Of a stretch of 64,000 nucleotides of DNA, positions 1 to 13,588 are shown in pieces; within the stretch, counting starts at the first letter, position 1; each line of letters starts with the position of its first letter. Below the pieces are notes generated by a model. That model saw nothing but the letters and a program-made list of their open reading frames with translations, did not search any database and had not been told where the DNA came from. Both the position numbers and the translations under genes were made by a program. Origin of the DNA: Tyto alba (Eukaryota; Chordata; Aves; Strigiformes; Tytonidae); assembly GCF_018691265.1 (NCBI RefSeq), contig NW_024881313.1, forward strand, positions 16,733,518 to 16,797,517, written 5' to 3'.

Positions 1-3000
1 GGGTCACCGCAGCTGCTCTGCAAAATCACAGGGTTCCATCAACATCGCAAAAATCCTGCAGAGTGGGAGCTGGGAGACCACGGATTAGAGTACATTGGAG
101 TGTGTATATAAGGTCACGTCATGTCTATCAAAGTGATATCAAACTGGTACACCGTACAATACATTTTACTGTGTTCTGTGTTCAAAGAAAATAAAAGGAG
201 AATGGACATGTGTGTAGCAGACCACAGTTCAACACAGAATTTCACACTGTCCTTTCAAACAGATGGATTTACTAAGTTCACAAAGACGTGTTGAATATCT
301 ATATACAGTGAAGATGTGTTGACTGAGAGAGAACTATGTTTCATGAATTCTTCAGGTCAGACATGAATGAGATAAAAATAATTCTTATTAATTAAATAGT
401 AGAAGAGACTATTAAGAAAAAACAGATGTTCACATTTCCTGAATCCTACACACCAATACACATAAATATCTGTCCTTGTATACATATGTCAATAGTTTCC
501 CATAAAATGCTTATTAATGTCTCCTTATGAAACTTCACTTTCATGAAATCAGTAGCATTATCATCTTAAGATAACCCTAAAATTAGGATAGATAGATAGC
601 AAACACATAGTTCTGATATGTGGTAGACAGAAATAACCTCCAAACCTGCCTGTTTCAGAGGACAGTTACAGGATATCAAATGCTGTATCTGTCGTGTTGT
701 AGACAATCCACAGAATTTGGATATTTGTAATTGTTATTGTTACAGTGCTTCAACCAAATGAACAAAACTATGCTCCGTGACAGAAAAAAAGATACAGAGC
801 TGACATCTTGCATGAGGAAAGAAGGAAATGGGTAGGGCAACAAAGAATTTATTTTGGCTGAAATATGGAACAACTGAGATGACTAGACAGTAAATGATGT
901 CTCGTATTTCTGGCAATCTTGTGCAAGCTGAAAGCTGGTAGAGGTATTCAGAAAACAAGGTTATATCAAACCACATCTGTCTGTAAAGTTAAAAAGTTGA
1001 TGACATTATAACAATTTTATGCTGTTTCAAAATAGTTTCCACAATTTTACCATTACTGGTTATCACTTTCAGCAATAGAAAATGAAATGTAGGTGCAAAG
1101 ATTAAAACATTGAGAAAGTATCTTGATTACAAACTGTACAGTAGTGAAGTATGAGCTGCTGAAACAATCCAAATGATACGATTTAGACTAAAGCCTCCTG
1201 AATATCTGAACCAACAGGACCCTGTGACCTTCAAACTTCCTCTGGAACGTTCTGAAGTTTTACTGTTTAATCTGGTTCTGTGGAGCATCCACCATGGGCA
1301 CGGAGACCACTTTAAGAATTGCTGACCCTGGCAAAGATTGCAAAGTTGTCAAAAAAAAAAAGTTACCACCTTAAGCAGAAGTGAGTTACAAACCTCCCTT
1401 TCTCCTTACCATAAATACCAACGCACACTTGCACAGTAAGCCCTTTAATCTCTTTGTGACAAACCCCTCACGCCTGGCATTCACTGACACATGCATTTGC
1501 AGTTAGTTTTCCCAGCAGATTACCATCCTGCCCTCGCCCCGTCGATACCCAACCTTCCCGGACACGCTCATCCTCCAATCACTTGCAGGCATCCTCCTCC
1601 ATTTTGCCTCTTCCCACATGGAATCACTGTTGTCTTTACCACTGGCCCAAATACACCTGAGGTGCCGAGAGGTTTCTGAGCCATCAAGAGGTTTCTGAGC
1701 TGCCAGAGCTGAGCATAAGGGGGTTTTGTGTCTTTGGGTTTCTCCAGTTTTGTTTTATTTTAATTAGCAAGCTTTGACACTGGACCTTTTCTTCCTGATT
1801 TCCTGGGAAAGGCTTCCCCTTATGCTAGACAAGCAAGAGTTAGCAAGACTGAACTGAAGAATAAATGCAGACAAATCCTCCCAGCATTGCCAAGGTCTCT
1901 CCTCAGCTTCACCACCACTGACCCGGGTACAGCCCTGCTGCCTCTGCAGCTTTTTACTGCCCAAGCACCAAATGCTGCCCTCCCACAAGTGGGAACACCA
2001 CTGCACTTGCTACCTCAAGTAATGTACTTAGGATAAGAAAGGATCAAACAAGCACTGCCTATCTTAGTCTACTGGTCAAATAATACTTCACCTGCTTTAC
2101 AAATGGTTTCTCAATCTTAAGTGATTTATCTTTGTAGATGTCTGAATAAATGGGAAGGATTAAGGACAGTTGGTGGCAGAAATAAGAAAAAGTGGAAAGT
2201 TTCCCATGGCTTTCAGCCCCATGACAGCTCTTCTAAGCCACAGTCTTGGGGGAAAAAAAAAAAAGAAAAAAAAAGAAAATCTGCAAATGCTGTCTTATTT
2301 TAATGTAAGAACAGGGTTTCAGTTATTTTATTTTTTATAAATTTCAGTCCTAAGGACTGATCTTCCTTGAGAAAGAAAATTTGCAGAGAAAGTGGAAGGG
2401 GCAAAGAGTTGTAAGGAACATTATCTGAAAAAAAGTTTTTCACCGGAATTATGAGAAATTCTGTCATCCATTTCACTTTGAAATCCTCTCACTCACATCC
2501 TCTACTGCAAAACCATAGCACAGTATGTATTTTTCTCCCATCAGTTCCTTCTTCTTGCATTATTCTCAGGTTAGAGATCAGTTTCCTACAGCTAGTAGGG
2601 CACAGCAGGAGCTGAGGAGAAGTGACACATGGAGACAGCTCCAAGTCTGTGTACCTGAATTCCCAACTTCCACAATTCCTTCTGCAACATCACTGGGCAC
2701 ATGACAGATGACTATTTCCCTTCTTTTCTGTGGGGCGTAGCAATTTTTGCACTGGATAGGTCAGCCAACTAGATAATCAATACATGCAGACCAGCAGGCC
2801 CTGAAAGTCATCCTGTAAGCATGATAATTATATCTGAAACACTGTAATTAACAACACGCACCACTATAAACTTCACTTAACAAACGACCAAAGCGATGAT
2901 TCAGAGCACAGCCCTGTGCAAGGCTCCCATTTTAGGCTCCAGAGCTGGAAGATTGAGAACATTTCAGCAATTCTATGTTAAAAATGTCCTGGTTATAATT

Positions 3001-6000
3001 ATTATGTTATGCTGGTAACATAATTTCATATATAATTATTAACTCATAATAGAAGAGTAAGGCAAACAGTAGCTAGCTTAAAGTAGTTAGCTTGCAATTA
3101 GCTCATAATGATTTCATTACTCGGCACATTGTTTTCTTACACAAAGCTCTCATGATTTCTTTTCTGAAATTACAGAGAGAATTGCTGATTAGGAATCTCC
3201 ATGTGAGGCTGGAATTTATGCACTTGTTTAATTTCAAAATAAATAAAACTAAATTGTATACTTATGCACATATAGGCCAGGCCCACTGAGATCTTCAGGA
3301 CAAACATATTCAGGCTTTCAAAACACAGATACAGACATTAACAAAATAATCTCTAGCTGCAAAACACTCCTTCCTTCCCTTTACAATGCATGCAATAATT
3401 TAGGCCTATAGCAGAATATTTTCACAGCAGTCTTAATCTTTGTATTAGATTTGAAAAGTTCTTTATGCTCCTTATATTTTTCAACAAAATTAGTAGATGT
3501 GGATTTGGCAAAAATTCTACATTGGTTACATGAGGAGAAAAGATAAACCTTTTATTTTATATTCTTTCTGAAGATGTCGATAACATTTGCACCAATGTAG
3601 AAGTTTTTTTTTGAAAATCCTTAAACATTACTAAACAATAACAAAGAACCACAGCCTTTTTTTTTTTTGTTTTGTTTTTTGTTTTTCTTTGTATTGTCAT
3701 CTTCTGCTTCCCACTGCTTTCCCTATCTGCTCTTCTACTTGGTAAGAAATACTACAGCATGTCTGGGAGAGTCAGTAAGGAAAAGAAAGTGGTGCAGTGA
3801 AAGAGCTGCTCTGCAGCCTGACAGTGCGGGACATGGCTTCTAAATGATTCAGTCTGGGACAAGAAATGGCAATTCGATGTATGCAGAAATACTTCAGATT
3901 TGAGGTCAAACACTTCATGTTCTCAAGAACTAGCAACTGATAAGTGGAATTTCCACATTTTGAAATGGGCTTTCAACTGTATAGCTAGGTCACCATCCTT
4001 AAAAAAACATCCACCCTCAACAGTTGCTACTTTAGATTGTTTAGGAGTTATTTAATTTTCTTATACATTTGAGTTCACGTTGCCTGGTCAGGATAGTGGC
4101 AGGATGAAAACTAGAGGTGCTATTGACAGGAATAGGCATTGTACTGTAATTCAGAAATGGTAAGGCAACAAAAAAAGGCAGGTTATGCAAAGAGAGCACT
4201 GAAATACCATGTGATCAAGTATTTCATATTTACACATCACATACATGTAGGATTAGCTTTTTTCTCTTAAGTATACATATACAAGCACATTTCCATTTTC
4301 ACCCATACACTTTAGGCAGACCAAATCATACCAATATAATAGATTATCTGAAAGCTGAATACATCCAAAAGCTCTGTCTACCCCTCTCAGTGCGTGCGTG
4401 CATCTCTGCACACAAGTTTTACACAAAGATACTTACTCTCAGCCCCTGGACAGAAGAGGATTTCTTAGCACAGTTCACCATCCCTTTTGCACTGTTACAA
4501 AACAAATGCTGACACCAATAAGAATAATACTTCTAAACCAAAGGAACTGTTTAATTTAAGTCCACAGAATGCAAGTTCACATTTACAAATACATGCTTTT
4601 AGGCGTGCAAGTTCTTTTCAGCTAGACAAAGCTTTTTGGTTATTTTTTTTTGTCATTATTTTTTAAAAACAAACTAAGTGTCTTAGGTCTGGAAGCAATC
4701 AAACTGGATGTAAAGTACAACTCCAAAAATGCTTGCAACATAACTTTGGCCTATTGCAGTGTTGTTATTACAGTTCCAGTTTCTGCTGGAGCCGCAGCCA
4801 TGAAGCTGCATGGGAATTATTGAAGAGCAATCACAAAAATACCCTTACCCCCATGGTCCCTCAAGCAGCATGGATCAAATAACTGCTGCTTAGCTGTCTG
4901 TCTTTTAAATAAAAATATTTTCTTCATTGTACATGTATCAGTGGCAGGTTGGAGTGCGTTTTGCCTCTGTCTTGATTTTCACACCCCTGGCCGTGGATCA
5001 CCAGCCAGGACTGTGGTGAGAAAGGTTTTGGCATGATTAACAAACTTCACTCATTTTCTTTTGGTACAGGAGAAAGTGCACCCAGAGGAACTTCTTTTCT
5101 CTTGTTTAACACAGACAAAAAGTATCAGAAAATTATACAGATCCTACAGAAAAGTAGTGAAAGCATGTCACTATTTCACATGAAATTTCAAGTGTTTTCA
5201 GGGAAATGTCCCATGCCTATGATAGGTATGAACACGCAGTACTGTTGGTTTTGTTCTGTTTTATGCTACTATCCTAAGTATTTTTAGGGGAAAAAAATAT
5301 CCACAAATGGTTTTATACTCCTAAAAATATGTGTTTCTTCCCTACAGAACTGGAAGAACTGGGGGAAAGCTTAGCTCAGAGTGTTAAGTGGGTCAGAGGA
5401 AGACAAGAAATAGAAGCACATTGGTCTGGAAGAGGATATGGGAGTGGCTATGTGATCTGCTAGAAAACTCCAGATTCAATCTTTGGAAGTTTCTACAGCA
5501 AAGATTTCTTGGGAGGCAGACCAGGAACACAGTGTTACATATTTATGTCATCTGCTCTGCTCCCTACCACTTGCCAATGGCAACTGTCAGGGCCAAAATA
5601 TTCATCTTGATTGACTTTCAGTTTGCCTCAATATGGATGTTTTTGTGTTTGTAGGAGCCTTGAAAACAACAGTTTAGGAGGCAGTTAACCCCGAGACTAT
5701 GCAAGTACTCGGATAATCTAACCTGTCTCAGTTACTTTATGAGAAAGTAGTTCTTAAGCCTAGAACATTATTTTGAAGTTGTAGTGTCGTTATCTACAGG
5801 TATTCTTACATTAAATTTCATGTTTAATTGAATATATTTTTATATTAAGCCTTAACTTCAATGCTTTTTGAGTTGCAGTTCATTAACTCTTTGATAATAA
5901 CAACTAGAAAATACCTAATCCTTGGATTTGATGCAATATCAATATGTATCCTACAGATTGCATTTTTCTGCAGTAAGCCAGAATACTTTATGAAAAGAAT

Positions 6001-9000
6001 GTGCATTTACCATAATAGATAAAAATGCACATCTTACAGTACTATATGAACAATTATAACTCTTCTGATCATCTGTGACAGCCTCTAAATTCATCAATAG
6101 TAATTAAACATTGCCCACTAGTGTGTAACAAATCTCCTTAGATGTCCAACTATTACCTTTCATTATCACAGATGCAATGAAGTCCTTCCGGTATTTATCT
6201 AACTGGCTGATGCTTTCCTGTGTAGGTAGGCAACTCAAACCGCATCCACAGCGTCTCCCGAGCCAGGGATGCTGGAAGGGTACCACCACGCAGAGGTGCC
6301 TGCACGCTTAGCCACACTTTCAAGTACATGAAATACTGAAAGCATAGAATCAAGACTTAGAAGTAATGTACAAAGTCTAAGTCAATTCTTTTACTTATAT
6401 GGCAAAGCTGGGAAAAAAGCTTTTAATACATGTTTTCTCCTATTATACCTCCTCTCCTCCCACCCCAACCAATACTCTCACTTATGTGGACAGTAGGATG
6501 AGAACAGTTGAGGCAAGTGTTCCTATATATGGAAGAGTGTCTGACAAAGATAGCTCTGGATGACAGATCATGTTAAATTCTCATGCCCAGGCTCCTCACA
6601 GTTACAGTATTTGTGAATAAATGATGAAGGAAAAACCCACTGTTTAATTCCAGGGGATTCCCAAAAGGAAAAAATACTTGAGAAACTGAGAAAGAGTTCT
6701 AAACTCCCATCTATTTCGTCTCATGATACCATTCATAATGTTAGTCTATATTTTCAGTGAACCTGACACCTGAGCAAGTATTTTATGTTTTCAGTTAACA
6801 GCAGTGTAAAGGTACCAGATAATATTTGTCAAAAAGTGGTGCTGTTTTTCATTTGAGACCTATCTCCATAGCCAAATGACTGTAAGATCAGTGTTGCATT
6901 GTAAGCATAATTCAAACCACAAGCCTATAATATGTTCTTTCTACTGCCAATATCTAATGTTTGCTGAATATTAAATAAAGTGTTCACAGACTTTAACACT
7001 ATATATAAGCATTTTCCTTAAACGGATAAGGACACCGATAAGCAATGTGACTGCCATTTTTATTGGCAGTTCTGAGGTATGCATTTAAACACAGAATAAG
7101 TAATTGTAAATAACCTTTACAGTATGGTTCTACACAGACAGGTTTTATCCATCTGCTTTGTAATTTTTAAATTAGATGAATTTGCTACAATAAATATTTC
7201 TACAATGTGCCTTTTTCTGTTTTTAGGTTAAAGATTTATCCTCTCCTAAAAATATCAAAGTATTAAATCTCTCTTTTTGTCCTGAGTTCCTGTGCCACTT
7301 AGAGACATAATGAAGACTATTTCTCCCCCCAAAATACTTTTAAACAGAAAAACATCTAATAACTAAATTTTAAACTAAATGAAAGAAGACTGAGCATGTA
7401 TAACCAGAAAAGATACAAATCTGCTCTCACTCCTTGTGCCAGGCTTACATGTAAAAATTGGCACAGCTGAGGACCACACTGTTCTGGAGATGAGAGTCTC
7501 CTCCTTCTGCTTTCCACCCTGCAGGAAACGACAAATGGCTGGTTGGTCCACACCACTGCAAACCCTTTATTTCTCCTCACTTCCTACCTATTGCCCAATC
7601 TACCTCCAAGGCTCTGCAAAAGATGATGCCGTGGAGCACAGCTCCTTAGTGTACAGGCAGATGGCATTTGGCATGAACTTCTACACTGTGGATTTGACTC
7701 CTCCTCTGAGTGCAACAGAAGGACAACTCTCTCTACCATACACTTCTTAGCTGGTCGGTAAAGGCCTTCTCTCTGAAAAGATGCCTGCCTCTGTGCTCTA
7801 CTCATGACACCAGGTTCAGCAAAGCTGGCCCTGGGAACTGTAAAATGCACTTTCCTTTTAGTGGAAGAGAGTGGATCTGCCTGTTGTTACCCCTATGGGT
7901 TTCCCTCTGAAATGGTAACGGGAGGAGAGCTTTAGGCTCCATCAGGTGCTTTGGGGCAGCTCAAGCCTCCAGGAGCTATGCCAAATGAGGGCTAAATCAG
8001 CATAGGCAGCCCCCACCCCAGCCCTCTCCCTCGCAGCTAGCTCCTATGGTGGTCTTTCCACTGGGGCTTGCAGTGGAGCTGTAAAAGCACAGCATGGTAA
8101 ATTCAGAATTAATATTTAAAGTGTGCGTACGCGGGCATGCATTCAACGTGTATACTTCACAGCTGGATTTCAAAACTGGCAAAGCCAGAGTGTAAAAAGG
8201 ATTGGGGATAGTTTTATACAAGACAGTTTTTACATATAAAGAAACAGTATTTGAAGGGTGAATTAACACTCAGGGACTCCTTTTGAAATTCCTGCAGCTT
8301 CTATCCAGTGTCTTGGTTTCAGCTGTTCACTCCACCTCTCCATGGGTAATTTTAAGTATCCCATAAACATACATGGTGGGAATGAAGGGCAGCACTGAGG
8401 AAAAAAATGGGACCAGCTTCTACTCTCATCCCAGGCAAACAGTGAATGAACCAAGCAATCCAAATATCAAAGCAATTTACTGTGTAGCTTAATGGTAGAA
8501 TGGCAGAGGCTAATAGTTTTCTAAACATTCTGTAAGCAGATAATAATTACTGTTATTTAATAGGAAGTTGAGTACTTTGTACCTAGTTTGGTTACAAGCT
8601 GTACAGATTGGTACAAGCTGTATAGATTTCTTAGCCTTTTTAGAGTGGATAAAATAAAAACTTACTATGTGCTAGAAGCTTCTTTCTTTGCTGACAGGAA
8701 CCAACTACACTTTTGCCCCCTCTTAAACAAACCAGTGTACTTTTCACTCCATAAATCTCATATTACTTCCTTCCTTTTCATTTATTTTGAACCAGAAGGA
8801 GGAGTTTTTAACAGAAGTGCTCTATGGCAGCAGGAAGAAAACAGCAAATCAGGGTGGATGCTGCATAAGGAAAATAAATCAAAAGCAATAAAATCATGGC
8901 AATCCAGCAACCTTTGTGGGGGAAATTAAGTCGAAGTTGACTGAATCCAGAGATGGAGAAACATTACACATGAGAAAACATAATTAAAAATAGGCCACAC

Positions 9001-10560
9001 TTTTAACAGATGAGATGGGAAATGAAGTAATAATTTATAACAAAGATAGGAAAAAACCTGCCAGGTTTGCAAATTTAAAATGAGATGCAGGTTTGAATAA
9101 TGAGTGATAATGAAATGCAAGCACACAATCTTAAGGGTAGAACACCACGGAACTATTTAATTAAAAGGAAAACAATATGCTCTGCAACACAGGATCAGAA
9201 ATAACATACTGCTTGATGTTTCTGTTCAGCTAACTAGATAGTTATTTATCTGATAGGGTTAGCAATACATTCTAGTGCTTGAAAAATTTTGCATAAAGGT
9301 TTGAACTTGACCTGAAAAATATCAATAATGATGCAAATCTTTCCAAGCAAGTGTTTTTAAAATATCCTTTCAGCTGGCTAAGTGACATGAGTATAAAACA
9401 AATGGAAATGTCTGTGGTCATAAGAACTTCTTCTACGCATGTATACTTTTTAAAAGTAGCTTTACTTTCAAAAGTGAAATATGGCAAGCATTTATTGCAA
9501 TAAAATACATCATTTTTTTCCAGATTTCTAAGAATGGTCTTAAAAATATTCACACAATTTTGCAGGCCTTCAAAAGAAAAAAAATCACAACCTGGAAATC
9601 TCCTATAATTGTGATATTAAGCAGTGCAATAAAAGCGTAACTTACTTTATGTTAAAGGATATTAACTACAGTATAGGATACTGTAGAAGAAAAAGGCCTG
9701 CAGATTTGCAAATGAGTTTCACACATGATTTATAAATGCAAATGTGAATAGTAGGTGATAATGAAATACAAGCAAGTAAGTACACATGATACCCTGGGGA
9801 GGTGGGGGAAGAGTGTTGTACTAAACATACTTTTTCAAATGTCAGAATTGGACACAAATAGCACAAGAAAGCAGCATCTTGATAGAGTGGAATTATAGGA
9901 AAATAGCATCTGGGTAACACCGAATGACATCTGGAAGGTAAAGGCAGAGTGAGTGTTAGGGGTTGTGGGAGAAAATACAGTACTAAGGTGTATTAAAAAT
10001 AAAGACATTAATCTTAAATCTTAAAGAGAGAATACTGGTTATATTGGCCACTAAGTTTTGCCAAGATTACCAAACCTCATGAAGTCCACAAAGAAGACAA
10101 TGTATGTGTATGAATATTGGCCTAAGTTAATGGGTATTCTTGGTTTGCCACGATTAGTAATATACAGATTCATACAGGAGATGCACAGGGAACACAGAAT
10201 CAGAGGACAGCGATTCCTCCTGGGGAGCCAGGGCAAAGCAAACACTAAGAAGAGATTTTTCACTCAAAGGTACCTTTGGACACATACCCCAGGTGCCTGC
10301 AGATTTCATTCCATGCAGGAATGATGGACCGAAAAAGCAAATCCATGCTTTCCTATATCCCCACTGGATCCACAGTTAACAGTTTAGCGATCGCTTAGAC
10401 TAAAGGATTGTGAACAAAAAAACCTTGCGAACATCTTTTGAATAATTCTGTGGAATTGTTTCTAGGGATGAACTTGGGTTAGGGGAAAAATGCACTCGCT
10501 ATATACAAGTTTGCCTGACAATAGTGGCGTAGCTTGATAAGGTTGTTGCCTTACAGAGAT
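1..10560. other. Intergenic AT-rich DNA, no gene recognised
   Basis: Apart from the T/G tract at 3657 I see only short chance frames of up to about 113 codons without family motifs. None has a credible splice context or homology that I recognise. The 7430-8050 stretch is slightly less AT-rich but shows no coding pattern. Confidence 0.7.
3657..3695 (+). repeat. T/G low-complexity tract
   Basis: A T run followed by TTTTG units, similar in style to the tract at 46484. Confidence 0.85.

Positions 10561-10588
<28 letters not shown>
10561..10588 (+). repeat. Poly(A) tract, 28 A
   Basis: An uninterrupted run of 28 A followed by GAGGG and an A-rich stretch to about 10640. I found no retrocopy body or target-site duplication around it. 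Confidence 0.95.
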
Positions 10589-10592
<4 letters not shown>

Positions 10593-11324
10593 GTAAAGTC
10601 AGAAGTCAGTTCAATTAAAAAAGAAAGAAAAAAGGAAAAATTCCAGCTGTTTCATGTGGGTCTGCTTATTCCATCTTGGCTTGGCATCACTGCAATAGCT
10701 GTCTGCCATTTTCCTACTGGTTTTTAAAGCTGCAATAATTTTTGTGGTGGTATGCAGAGGCAGAGTTTAATGGCCTTCCAAATTTCTATTTACAATTTGA
10801 GGATTAGTTACACAGAACCTTATTAAAAAGCAAATTATTAAAACAGAACACTCATAAAACAATAAAAAATATAGAGATTAATATATAAAACTATCTGCAA
10901 CTTATAAGTTGATGCCTCACACAAAGCCTGTAAGTAAATAAAATTAAAACTCAGAATTGCTGGGCAACTTTGACAGCTGACTTTTTAGGGCAGGTTTGCA
11001 TCAATTAAAATCAGAGATTTGCCTGAAACTGAGCCATGTAAGGTCTGGGCATCTGGGCTACTTTCCTTTCATATAGCCCACGATCTCTACCCGAAGCAGC
11101 TAAATCAGCTCATAGAATTTAGTTTAATGTTTTAGGTGGTGACACATGGAAAGATATATTATGAACAATTAAGCATGAAATGTAAAAACAACCCTTAGAA
11201 TGGATGTATGAAATACTTTAAGTATTTACATATAACAGATTACCAGTAGTGTGTGAGTTCCTTGAATATCCAAGATACCCCCAGGACGTTATGAGGGAGG
11301 CATTCAGAAAAGGGTATGCATCTT

Positions 11325-11710
11325 TTAAACGAGCTGGCTGCATCCCAGCCATAACATTCAAAGGGTTAATTACACAGCTGAGTGTCTGCTCCATTTACTG
11401 ATAAGCAGAGAATGTTGTAATTTTTTGGATTTATGAATTGCTGGGGTCAGTCAGCATCTTGCGCACAACAGTGTCTGTCTAGCTCTATCCCTTACCTGCT
11501 GGGCAGAGACAATCCCTCTCTCGCCTGGAACCCCGGAGCCCTCTAAGCCGCTTGCTCTGTAACCTTGGCAGCTGGGACTAACACAATTCTTCATTTTTTT
11601 TGCAACTGGGCCTCTCTAAATAAAAACTATGGAGCCTTGTTAGCCAACAACCAAGCGTGAAATCACGACACTGCAATCCCCTACTCTAAGAGTCAATCAA
11701 TTTTTTTCAT
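11325..11710. promoter_or_regulatory. Candidate conserved non-coding element
   Basis: A non-repetitive stretch, less AT-rich than its surroundings. It contains a TCF/LEF-like word (ATTCAAAGGG), a homeodomain-like TTAATTAC, a GATA-like CTGATAAG, and a GC-richer middle (11450-11580). It has no supported open frame. Confidence 0.3.
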
Positions 11711-13184
11711 TACAGATTTGTACGCTAGGGTCAACAAGAAGAAAAAAGCACATGGAGTAAAATGTATGTAATGGTGGAGAATTACAAAATCTCTTCCAAG
11801 TTGTAAGCCTATTTTAATTATAATGATGTGCAGTTTGTTAAAAATAGGTTCTTGATACAGTTTTTTAATAAAAATGAAGAAAACCTAGTGGTTAATATTG
11901 TTCTTTAAATGCTAGCTTACATAAGACTGGACACAACAAAGCGATCTGTACAGCCTACACTGACGTATCCTGTTAGTACAATCCATTTGACTTTCACAAG
12001 GTTTACTATTTCTTTGAACAAACAAACAAAAAAAGACATCATTTTACATTAAGCAGAAAATAAATGCGACAGGTTTAAACTGCTAAATTTTCTGGATATT
12101 TTCATTGCATTAATTAGTCGGAAGAAGGATTAGATAAAGGCACAGGACTAAACTGCTGTATTTTAGCTTGAGAATCAGGGCGAATCTGCTCCACAACACA
12201 GTTGTTACCCTGACACATTTCCAACCAGTTTTTCGCTTAGTAGTTTACACAGAAGTACCCATTTTCCTGAACCATGCCGAAAAGCCTGAAGATACATAGA
12301 AACATACCTGAACTTATTGGTGGTCACTACAGACTGCTACCAGTTTTTCTAGGCGAGATTTACGCCATACACTTTTTTGATGGAAGGGTAACAATCCCTA
12401 ACATGAAGCCCGATGATAAATCAGGATAATTTGGTAATAGAAATAAAGCCTATACCTACATTTAAAAAATCTTATTTTTGCATAATCAAACATTTGTCTG
12501 AAATAATACTTTTCTCCTATATTTGAGGAGAACCATCACTATGTACCATCAAAGACTCTTACTCCTAGGAATTATTCTTGCAATAAACCAATTAGTGTCA
12601 GATGTGAACTTGTTTCAGAGCAGCTACATACAATGTGAGTTGAACCTCATATGCCAGTATACTTTTGGTGGAGAATCACTGTCACTTAACAATACTAATA
12701 TGAAATAATGGCCTTGATCTGGAGGACAGCCATCACAGAGAGAGATTTAGAGTGGTGTTGAATATAATCCTACAGACCATTTTACCCTATTCAAGATGTT
12801 TGCTAACGGCTCTAAGGTCAAATTACCTCCTGATATAAACAACCTTGAAAACAGTGACTTTACTATAGGTCTATATTGTTAAAATATTTCTTCTACTGGA
12901 AGAGCATCCACTCACTTGTCCAAAGAAAGACACCCATCTCACTGCCGGGTGGGAATTTGCCTCTTCATTTGCAATTTCAATTCTCAGTCTATCTTTCTCT
13001 CCTAAACCCCAAACAAACTCTCTGTCCTCCACCTCTGTCCTACAGAGTTCAAAAAACCAAAATACTTTACCAAGACTGAAAAAAAAAAAAAAGTCACTTT
13101 ATAGTCTACAGAGGGCTGAAGTGTTTATATGCTTAAAATGGCCTTTGCAATCTGAACTGTTCTCGATGTCTGTGGTAAATAGGA

Positions 13185-13452
13185 GATGCAACTATGGACT
13201 TAAACTGCAGCAGGAGCAGCAAAGGCTAGAAAGTCTTTCTTGATGTCTAACAGTAAGGGTAGCAAAGCTCTGGAACAGGCTGCCCGGAGGAGGTGGTGGA
13301 ATTGCTATTATTGGATGTTTTTAAAAACAGGTTAGTCAAACATCTGTCAGAATGACACAGATACAGCTGATCCTGCCTTGGGGAAGGCAGGATAGACTAG
13401 ATGACCTCTTGAGGCTCTTCCTGCCCTATTTTCTATGATTCAGTGATTCAGC
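13185..13452 (+). mobile_element. CR1 LINE 3' fragment
   Basis: This is a typical 5'-truncated CR1 retrotransposon tail. It contains the family hallmarks CTCTGGAACAGGCTGCCCGG, GGAGGTGGTGGAATTG, TAGACTAGATGACCTCTTGA and GCCCTATTTTCTATGATTC, ending in short ATTC/TGATTCA repeats as CR1 elements do. It is diverged and non-coding, so it is an old insertion. CR1 of this type is characteristic of birds, crocodilians and turtles and is the best taxonomic clue among the repeats. Confidence 0.9.
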
Positions 13453-13471
13453 ACATAGCTTTGAAACACCC

Positions 13472-13588
13472 TGGGGCTTGATTCCTTTCTCACATCATGT
13501 TATTTTTAAACTGGTGCAACTTCATTGACTTCAGTAGAGCTTTTTCTCCCTGACCTGCAGTAAGTGTAATGGAGAATCAAAACTCACA
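13472..13588. repeat. Palindromic MITE-like sauropsid repeat
   Basis: The left half reads GGGGCTTGATTCCTTTCTCAC and later CATTGACTTCAGTAGAG. The right half reads TAAGTGTAATGGAGAATCAA, roughly the complement of the left end. This matches a palindromic interspersed repeat I know from reptile and bird genomes, built on TTCATTGACTTCAATGG-like cores with GATTCT/AGAATC ends. It sits directly after the CR1 fragment. I cannot give a database name. Confidence 0.6.

Noticed and set aside
8119..8150. Alternating purine-pyrimidine stretch with CpGs (GTGTGCGTACGCGGGCATGC)
   Set aside because: Too short and imperfect to support a Z-DNA or regulatory claim.
8588..8929. 113-codon plus-strand frame
   Set aside because: No conserved motif, and AT-rich composition with no sign of selection on codons.
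10400..10640. Possible processed pseudogene ending in the 28-A tract
   Set aside because: No recognisable coding or RNA gene body upstream of the A run, and no target-site duplication seen.
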